Of a stretch of 64,000 nucleotides of DNA, positions 57,181 through 64,000 are shown in pieces; positions within the stretch are counted from its first letter, which is position 1; each line of letters begins with the position of its first letter. Location of the stretch: the NCBI GenBank assembly GCA_948146395.1, contig OX411551.1, positions 46,162,796 to 46,226,795 on the forward strand, in the 5' to 3' direction. A model generated the notes under the pieces. The model saw nothing but the letters and a program-made list of their open reading frames with translations, was not told the origin of the DNA and did no database searches. The position numbers were made by a program, and so were the translations under genes. The DNA is from Fragum whitleyi. Taxonomy: Eukaryota > Mollusca > Bivalvia > Cardiida > Cardiidae.

Positions 57181-58062
57181 AGTGGATCTTATCCGATCAA
57201 AATTTCATGAATAATTTTTGAAGAGGGTCATCAAAGGAATATTCTAGCATGGTATCATTGAAATAGATCCAAAGGCTCATGAGGAGATATTGTTCCAAGA
57301 TTTCAGACTCAAATAAGCCACGCCTTGCCACGCCAGTATTTGGGTGTCAATCCGAATTTCTTGAACAACTTTGGAAGAGAGTCAACCAAGGAACATTATG
57401 TTAAAGTTTCATTGAAATTGGTCCAATGGCTCAGGAGAGGATGTCTTTCAAAGTTTTTGGGCTTGAAATAAGCCCCACCCTGCCATGCCCATATTTTGGG
57501 GTCCACCCAAATTTCTTGAGAAACTTTGGAAAATGGTCACTACAGGAACATTCTGGTAAAGTCGAATTGAAATCCACCCAGTGGTTCAGGAGGAGATGTA
57601 GGTCAAAGATTTTGGGGTCAAAATAAGCCCCGCCCTGCCACGCCCATATTTGGGGGTCAATCCAAATTTCTTGAACAACTTTAGAAGATGGTCACTTAAG
57701 GAACATTCTGGTAAAGTTTCATTGAAATCTGCCCAATGGTTCAGGAGAGGATGTCGTTTTAAGATTTCGGCTCATAATAAGCCCCACCCTGCCACGCCCA
57801 TATTTCGGGGTCAATCCAAATTTCTTTAACAACTTCAGAAGAGGGTCACCCTAGAAACATTCTGGTACAGTTTCATTGAAATCAGCCCAATGGTTCAGGA
57901 GGGGAAGATGTTTAAAGATTAAGTGGTCAAAATAAGCCCCGCCCTGCCACGCCCATATTAGGGGGTCAATCCAAATTTCTTGAACAACTTTGGAAGAGGG
58001 TCATCCAAGAAACATTCTGGTAAAGTTTCATTGAAATCAGCCCAATGGTTCAGGAGGAGATG

Positions 58063-59225
58063 CAGGGTTCTCCCTGGCTTGAAAAAAGTTGTCGCCATCA
58101 TTTTTGCCAAATGAAAAAAGTTGGGGCCAAATGGATCATAGTTTGGGCCAAATTAATGAGACTGTGAACCAAGTTGAATTAGGCTCATGTTTGTCCAGAT
58201 TATTAAAGAACTTAATTGTTTTGGTCAGTTATTGTGTTGTTGAAATGTGCCTAGTAAATCATTCAGATTTTTCCTTTTGTTTTAAATGGTTTTGGAAAAA
58301 AAAAGTCATGGAATAATTTCATACCAAGTTAAAATTTAAAATGTCATATTATGAATATCATATAGCTTTGTAAAACAAGATAGCAGAATTCCTCTTCCAT
58401 CAGTTACTTCAGTGCTTTGATATGAAAATGAGTCTGGGAAGAAAGTGTTATTGACAAAACACAAATGTTTTTAAATGAGCATAGTGTTTATATAGATACA
58501 TTTGTTTTTAAACCTGATGGGTCGAAACTTTTTGGGTACAAATGCACAGAAAATAAATTCCATCTGTTTGATTATTCAACAGTAAAAATTGTAATTTTTG
58601 GGTGGAATTAAACAAATTCAACTTTATTCTTTCAAAAATCATGAGCAGAATCTTCAATACTACCTGACTGTGAATACAATTTTACTGGAATTTTTCCGAT
58701 TCTGAATCGCGGAATGGCTGCCTAGGGTGAAACTGTCAAAATTAATCAGAGCATAGTAGACCAGTTTAGATAAATATTTTGGTCAGAAAACTGTTAAAGG
58801 TATCAAGTGTGAAAAATTTTACGACATAAATAACGTGATTATGTGTATGCAAGTCTGAATTAATTACTCTGTTAAAATCCTACCAAAACAAATTACCGAG
58901 GATGTGGTGTAATTTAGTCATGCCCACTAACGAAAATTAATAACGGCAATCATCCAATGAGCTCCTTGTTTACCTCATGCAATTGAGTAAGCTGTCAATT
59001 AAAAATTTAATTGGATAAAGAAATGTGTTTGTCGCCTAGAAGACCTGATTACATAATTGACGGGATTGACAATGACTTGACTCAAGGATTATATTCAGGT
59101 TTGTCTCAGTAGAAATAGATTGTCATTTTTTTTTTGCGCCATGTATTTTCGCCAAATGAAAAAAATGGAGCCATAATTAACTTTTATTCGCCAATTGCCA
59201 ATTTGGCAATCGGCAGCGTGAACGT
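58063..59225 (+). mobile_element. hAT-like element nested in B1
   Basis: The left end CAGGGTTCTCCCTGGC and right end GCAGCGTGAACGTT are imperfect inverted repeats (GTTCWCSCTG core). AGGAGATG (58055-58062) and TGGAGATG (59226-59233) are a 7-of-8 target copy. Direct repeats of about 36 bp with GCCAAATGAAAAAA lie near the ends (about 58091 and 59136). No transposase was recognised in the 1.16 kb. Confidence 0.65.
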
Positions 59226-59949
59226 TGGAGATGATGTTCAAAGATTTCGGTGTCAAAATAAGCCCCAACCTGCCATGCCCATATTTGAGGGTCAATCCAA
59301 ATTTCTTTAACAACTTTGGAAGAGAGTCACCAAAGGAACATTCTGGTAAAGTTTCATTGAAATCTGCCCAATGGTTCAGGAGGAGATGTAGGTCAAAGAT
59401 TTTGGGGTCAAAATAAGCCCCACCCTGCCACGCCCATATTAGGGGGTCAATCCAAATTTCTTGAACAACTTTAGAAGAGGGTCACCCAAGGAACATTCTG
59501 GTAATGTTTCATTGAAATCTGCCCAATGGTTCAGGAGGAGATGATGTTCAAAGATTTCGGGGTCAAAATAAGCCTCAACCTACCACGCCCAAATTAGGGG
59601 GTCAATCCAAATTTCTTTAACAACTTTAGAAGAAGGACACCCAAGGAACATTCCAATAAAGTTTCATTGAAATTGGCCCAATGGTTCAGGAGGAGATGTC
59701 GTTCAAAGATTTCGGGGTCAAAATATGCCCCACCCTGCCACGCCCATATTTGGGGGTCAATCCAAATTTCTTGAACAACTTTAAAAGAGGGCCACCCAAG
59801 GAACATTCTGGCCGAGTTTCGTCAAAATCAACCCATTGGTTTAGGAGGAGAAGATGTTTAAAGAAAAGTTTACGCACGCACGGCAGACGGACAACGGACA
59901 CAATGCCATGACAATAGCTCGCTGGCCTTCGGCCAGTGGAACTAAAAAA

Positions 59950-60448
59950 TGATGTACAGCAGTTGTACATAAAAACTTAACCAAGATTTCAAAGTCTGAA
60001 AAGTTTTAAAATTCATCTAAATTCAATATTTAGAGTAATGAATCTTTGTCTAGAGGCTTATATTATGGTCAAAGAAGCACATGCAAAATTTCTAAGCAAT
60101 ATCTTAAGTAGAGACAGCAATTTGACACAGTTGCACGTTAAACTTAACTAAAGCATTACGCAGACACCAACTCCAACACAAAAGCCTAGGTAACTTGATT
60201 AGCCCAACTATTCTATGAATAGCAGAGCTAAAAACTCGATTTTCTCTATATCTTTTATCAGCTGCATAATTCATTTTGGGATGATAGCCTGGTAAAATTT
60301 TAACAGGACAGAATTAACAACATCAGAGGATTATCAGAAGATGCCTTACAAAGCCATAGTGTGCTGGCCATGAGCACTCAGTCTGAGCTCAGGAGAGTCA
60401 ACTTCATCATTAACTTTCATATTTTGGCTATAAATCTAATGAAAACTC
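59950..60448 (+). other. Unassigned spacer with the second copy of a local duplication
   Basis: 60007-60115 repeats 56806-56917. A small palindrome TGTACAGCAGTTGTACA lies at about 59953. The frame at 60361-60600 enters the F element and is not coding. Confidence 0.4.
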
Positions 60449-60739
60449 AACAGGATGTGCTTGTGTATCACAAATGCCCCAAAAACGGCATTTTTTTTTT
60501 TACAAATTTGATAACCTTGACCTTGTCACATGACCTTGGTACCAGCAGATGCACATCATTGAGATCTGTCATCATACCAAATATGAGCATTGTATCTTGA
60601 ATAAAATTGTAAATATTGGTAATGTTAAGTTTATTGGTTAAGTTTTGCAGACAGATAGACGGATGGACAGACGGACGTTTGGACAGGCAGACAATGATAA
60701 AACAATATGCCCCAATCTTTCAATGTGGGGGCATAAAAA
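60449..60739 (+). mobile_element. F-type element, complete
   Basis: AACAGGATGTGCTTGTGTAT (worn hairpin), CAAATGCCCCAAAAACGG; the end is TGTGGGGGCATAAAAA. One core unit with CCTTGACCTTGTCACATG. A GACAGATAGACGGATGG microsatellite lies at about 60647-60690. Confidence 0.8.
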
Positions 60740-60905
60740 TAGTCTTAGGACACCTTTTTACTATGATCTGTTGCTCAAAAACATACAAACACAAAATGAA
60801 ACCCTTCATATTTTAATTTCCTTTAAAAAGACACCAATTTAATAGCGTGCCTCTGGGTACCATATTTATTTTTCTTTAATTGTTATGGAAGTCATATTTT
60901 GAACT

Positions 60906-61092
60906 AACAAGAGCTGTCACTGTAAGATGACAATGCCCCCGACACCGCTTTGATTTAGAAGTTATGGCCAATGTTAAAGTTTTTGGACGGAATGACGGAC
61001 GGACGGACGGACGGACGGACGGACAGACGGACGGACAGACGGACGGACGGACAAGTCAAATTTATGATGCCTCCCTATCGGGGGCATAAAAA
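60906..61092 (+). mobile_element. E-type element, short form
   Basis: Ends identical in type to 48982-49275, but the core has one TTATGGCCAAT copy instead of two, so roughly 135 bases are missing. A GACGGACGG microsatellite of about 55 bases is longer than in the other copy. Confidence 0.85.
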
Positions 61093-61108
61093 GAACTTAG
61101 GCAGATGC

Positions 61109-62886
61109 TGTACTCATGCTGAATAAATATTGGCTAAAAATTTTCATCAAAATCAAAGGGCAGCAAGCAAATTCGTTGAATTGATATCCCCCACCGATTT
61201 CATTGTCAATGGAGTTAATATCAAACTTAGGTACAGGTTATCTTTTATCTACATCAACCTATAGTTTTCACGAAATAGCGCGGAAACGAATATCACTATG
61301 TATGTATATGGCTTAAACAGTCAGGGGCAGTAACTCTTAATTCGACTGTCGAACTGGGTAACCCCGACGATATGCGCATGTCCTCATTGCAGTGAAGCTG
61401 TGTGCCAAGTTTCATTGAAATCCGGTCTATAGTTTTCAAGAAATAGCGCGGAAACGATTATCACTATGTATCTATATGGCTTAAACAGCCGGGGCAGTTA
61501 CTTAAATTTGGTGATCAAACCGGGTAACCCCAACGATATGGGCATGTCCTCTTTGTAGTGAAGCTGTGTGCCAAGTTTCATTGAAATCCGGTCTATAGTT
61601 TTCAAGAAATAGCGCGGAAACGATTATCACTATGTATGTATATGGCTTTAACAGTCAGGGGGCAGTAACTCTAAATTCGGCGATCGAACAGGGTAGCCCT
61701 GACGATATGAGCATGTCCTCATTGTAGTGAAGCTGTGTGCCAAGTTTCATTAAAATCCAGTCTACAGTTTTCAAGAAATAGCGCGGAAACGATTATCACT
61801 ATGTATGTATATGGCTGAAACAGTCAGGGGCAGTTACTCTAAATTTGACCAACAAACCCGGTAACCCCAACGATATGCACTTGATCTCATTGTAGTGAAG
61901 CTGTGTGCCAAGTTTCATTGAAATCCAGTCTATAGTTTTCAAGAAATAGCGCGGAAACCAATATCACTATGTATGTATATGGCTTAAACAGTCAGGGGCA
62001 GTAACTCTAAATTCGACAGTCGAAGCGGGTAACCCCGACAATATGCGCATGTCCTCATTGTAGTGAAGCTGTGTGCCAAGTTTCATTGAAATCTGGTCTA
62101 TAGTTTTCAAGAAATAGCGCGGAAAAGAATATCACTATGTATGTATATGGCTTAAACAGTCAGGGGGCAGTAACTCTAAATTCGACGGTTGAACCGGGTA
62201 ACCCCGACGATATGCGCGTGTCCTCATTGTAGTGAAGCTGTGTGTTAAGTTTCATTGAAATCCGGTCTATAGTTTTCAAGAAATAGCGCAGAAACAAATA
62301 TCACTATGTATGTATATGGCTTAAACAGTCAGGGGCAGTAACTCTAAATTTGACGGTTGAACCGGGTAACCCCGACGATATGCGCATGTCCTCATTGTAG
62401 TGAAGCTGTGTGCCAAGTTTCATTGAAATCCGGTCTATAGTTTTCAAGAAATAGCGCGGAAACGAATATCACTATGTATGTATATGGCTTAAACAGTCAG
62501 GGGCAGTAACTCTAAATTTGACGGTCGAACCGGGTAACCCCGATGATATGCGCATTTCCTCATTGTAGTGAAGCTGTGTGCCAAGTTTCATTGAAATCCG
62601 GTCTATAGTTTTCCAGAAATAGCGCAGAAACAAATGTTGGACGGACGGACGGAAGGACGGACAAACGGACGGACGGACATGGCAAAAACAATATCCCCCC
62701 CAAAAAAATTTTTTCGGCGGGGGATAAAAAACACTGAAAGTACCAACTGTAGGTCAATTTTTATTTGAAAAGCTAAATTTATTGACAATTCTGGTTTGAA
62801 AGTAAGGTTGTGCAGGCTGATGTTTGTCTATAGCTCCTGCTAATTTTAAAGCAGGAATATTACAGGTTCAGTATGACAAGGATTAA
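61109..62886 (+). mobile_element. J MITE (piggyBac-like), split by an I element
   Basis: The left part (61109-61167) has TCATGCTGAATAAATATTGG with its first bases worn. The right part (62731-62882) ends TTCAGTATGACAAGGA, then TTAA (62883-62886). P copy 1 has an uninterrupted TTAA at the matching place (about 53213). Confidence 0.75.
61168..62730 (+). mobile_element. I-type pearl-like element nested in a J MITE, complete
   Basis: Starts AATTC-GTT-GAATT hairpin, GATATCCCCCACCGA; the end is TTCGGCGGGGGATAAAAA. Eight tandem units of about 168 bp marked by AGTGAAGCTGTGTGCCAAGT and AAGAAATAGCGCGGAAACGA. A GACGGACGGACGGAAGG microsatellite lies at about 62639-62680. Both edges are fixed by the J MITE it interrupts. 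Frames at 62560-62788 on the minus strand read the microsatellite. Confidence 0.9.
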
Positions 62887-63605
62887 AATGCTTCAAGCCA
62901 ACTGGCCATCATGTTTGATTTTTTTGTGCCATCTGTTTCTTTCATAGTGCCAATGGCATGAACTGTGCTGAACCCTGAAAGCTGTAACCATAATAACCTC
63001 TTTCATTTACATCATATTTGACAATTTTTGTACAGGTGCACTATAATCCTTGTAACATGACAAAGGCCCTGACAAAGTTCCACTATTCTAAAATGAAATT
63101 GAGTGTTAGGTTATAATTATCTTACAATTTCTCCAAACATTTAATATATGAAGTCAATAAATCACTCATAAATCTGCACAGAATTGAAGTGCATTAAGAC
63201 CTTGACCTTAAATAACATTTAATGTTTTAATGTATAAACCACAGTTCATACATTTTTTCCATACCAGAAATGACTGAATCCCTTACAATACCAAAATCTA
63301 ACACCCTTCTTCAAGACAGCACTTTATTATGGAAGAGAATTCATTCCACAATCTGGTTTTTGACCTCTAATACAAATTTTACAATTTAATTGACCACTGA
63401 ATTTATATATAAAGGCGAACATTCAAAACAGAAGTATTTTTGAGCTAAACAAGTTTGATGGTCATGATACTACAGACTTTGCATAAGATGTCTGACCGCC
63501 TATATTTTGTCCGATAGTTTCAACAACTGTCCGACTGAATATCTTAAACCCTTGGTCTGGATGTCCAACATATTTTGACGGTCGTTTTATCACTACCTTG
63601 AGTCA
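62887..63605 (-). repeat. Repeat P, copy 2 (inverted)
   Basis: Inverse of the P pieces between 49386 and 53210, without their insertions, so it shows the empty sites for the piggyBac-like MITE and the F/H/A5 stack. Ends near GACGGTCG (63579). Confidence 0.7.
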
Positions 63606-63816
63606 TTCAAATCAGGACCCTTATGAAAATATTCATCATTCTGTTTGCAAGAAAGTCATAAACAAACTATACTAAATTAGGACATATAGTTATTGCATCT
63701 GTTTGTTGATTGTTTCTTGTCTAGTTCTTCAAAATTTTTAAACCAGAAAGTGATTGACTGAGATAGGTAGTGATTAGCCAAAACAGTTTACTGTACAATA
63801 TAGTATAATTGCGTCT

Positions 63817-63983
63817 CCTTTCCTAGCCTCAAGTTGCTATCCCACATAGGTCTATGATTATCAACCCATTGGTGGAAGACAAATAGTCAGAAAGGATAAG
63901 TGCAACCCTTGAGAATCTAACTTGGGATCTTTTGCATGATAGGTGGATGTGTTACCATTGCGCTATGATGAAGGCCCTCAAAC
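63817..63983 (-). mobile_element. SINE, head half only (3' half missing)
   Basis: A worn tRNA-like head (TAGCGCAATGGTAACAC, degenerate B box AGTTAGATTC) and body to GGCTAGGAAAGG. The tail half is absent. The break is at the same CCTTTCCTAGCC point where two other copies lose their head half. Confidence 0.65.
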
Positions 63984-64000
63984 TAAATAGAAATGTTCAT

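Larger units (their letters stand above)
56919..59949 (+). mobile_element. B1 pearl-like element with nested A6 start and hAT-like insertion
   Basis: AACAAGAGGCCCAAGAGGGC, CGCTCCACTGGC; the end is CTGGCC-TTC-GGCCAG, TGGAACTAAAAA. Units of about 155 bp (AATAAGCCCCGCCCTGCCAC, GGTCAATCCAAATTTCTTGA) run from about 57300 to 59860, broken by 58063-59225. A short CACGCACGGCAGACGG tract precedes the end. All 60-95-residue frames here are unit translations. Confidence 0.75.

Noticed and set aside
300..62730. A resident Helitron/Helentron Rep-helicase gene
   Set aside because: I looked for long frames or HUH and helicase motifs. None of the supplied frames exceeds 177 residues and none matches, so the pearl-like elements here are all non-autonomous.
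9687..62788. Minus- and plus-strand frames with proline/serine/arginine/valine-rich repeats (about 9687-9965, 26889-27221, 29433-29675, 62560-62788)
   Set aside because: They are direct translations of the GGAC-type microsatellites and element ends, lie inside non-coding elements, and occur in several reading frames.

Overview
The window is eukaryotic, AT-rich, and almost entirely transposon-derived. No tRNA, rRNA or CRISPR locus is present, and no complete host gene can be recognised. The repeat types point to a marine bivalve mollusc: pearl/DINE-1-like (HINE, Helentron-associated) elements with central tandem repeats of about 145-170 bp and (GGAC)n-type microsatellites, plus tRNA-derived SINEs. 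This is inferred from repeat style, not from a database match. The only convincing coding sequence is a 177-residue N-terminal piece of a pogo/Tigger-like transposase (3897-4430). It lies inside a 3.5-kb element with 26-bp terminal inverted repeats and a TA target duplication (3118-6660).

The dominant feature is a superfamily of non-autonomous elements built on one plan: ACAAGAG start, a short hairpin, a 5' subterminal repeat, a tandem core, a GGAC/GACG microsatellite, then a 3' subterminal repeat that is the inverse of the 5' one and ends in a hairpin and TAAAAA. I give local letters to the end types. A: GCTCACCTGAG/CTCAGGTGAGC, with cores A1-A6. B: GCTCCACTGGC/GCCAGTGGAGC, or the relative B2. 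C: ATACGCCCGAAGG/CCTTCGGGCGTAT. D: CGCCAATATACGTCCGCC ends. E: ATGCCCCCGA/TCGGGGGCAT. F: ATGCCCCCTTA/TAAGGGGGCAT. G: TATGCTCCCCGAA/TTCAAGGAGCATA. H: AAGTTGGAATGCG/CGCATTCCAACTT. I: GATATCCCCCACCGA/TCGGCGGGGGAT. K, L, M and N are rarer ends. Some copies share a core but have different ends.

Layout. 0-10 kb: G, A1, B2, G (split by the pogo element, itself carrying a C element), then L split by D. 10-25.8 kb: A2, A1, C, A1, B1, A1, B2, B1 (carrying F and M), A1 (carrying three SINEs), A5 (carrying G and a piggyBac-like MITE). 25.9-31 kb: a hAT-like MITE, then a large H element carrying D, B2 and A5. 31-47 kb: a MITE split by A2, a hAT-like element split by A3 (which carries a second related hAT-like element), then A2, A5, A2, A4, A3 and a SINE. 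47-54 kb: SINE pieces, N with E, then repeat P holding F, which holds H, which holds A5 (four nesting levels). 54-57 kb: strong palindromes and an inverted pair of hAT-like MITEs. 57-64 kb: B1 split by a hAT-like element, F, E, a MITE split by I, and an inverted second copy of P.

No rolling-circle Rep/helicase is visible, so the pearl-like elements must have been mobilised from elsewhere. Several filled/empty-site pairs inside the window fix element ends without outside data. Six RFX X-box-type motifs occur between 12 and 47 kb, four of them inside A2 elements.
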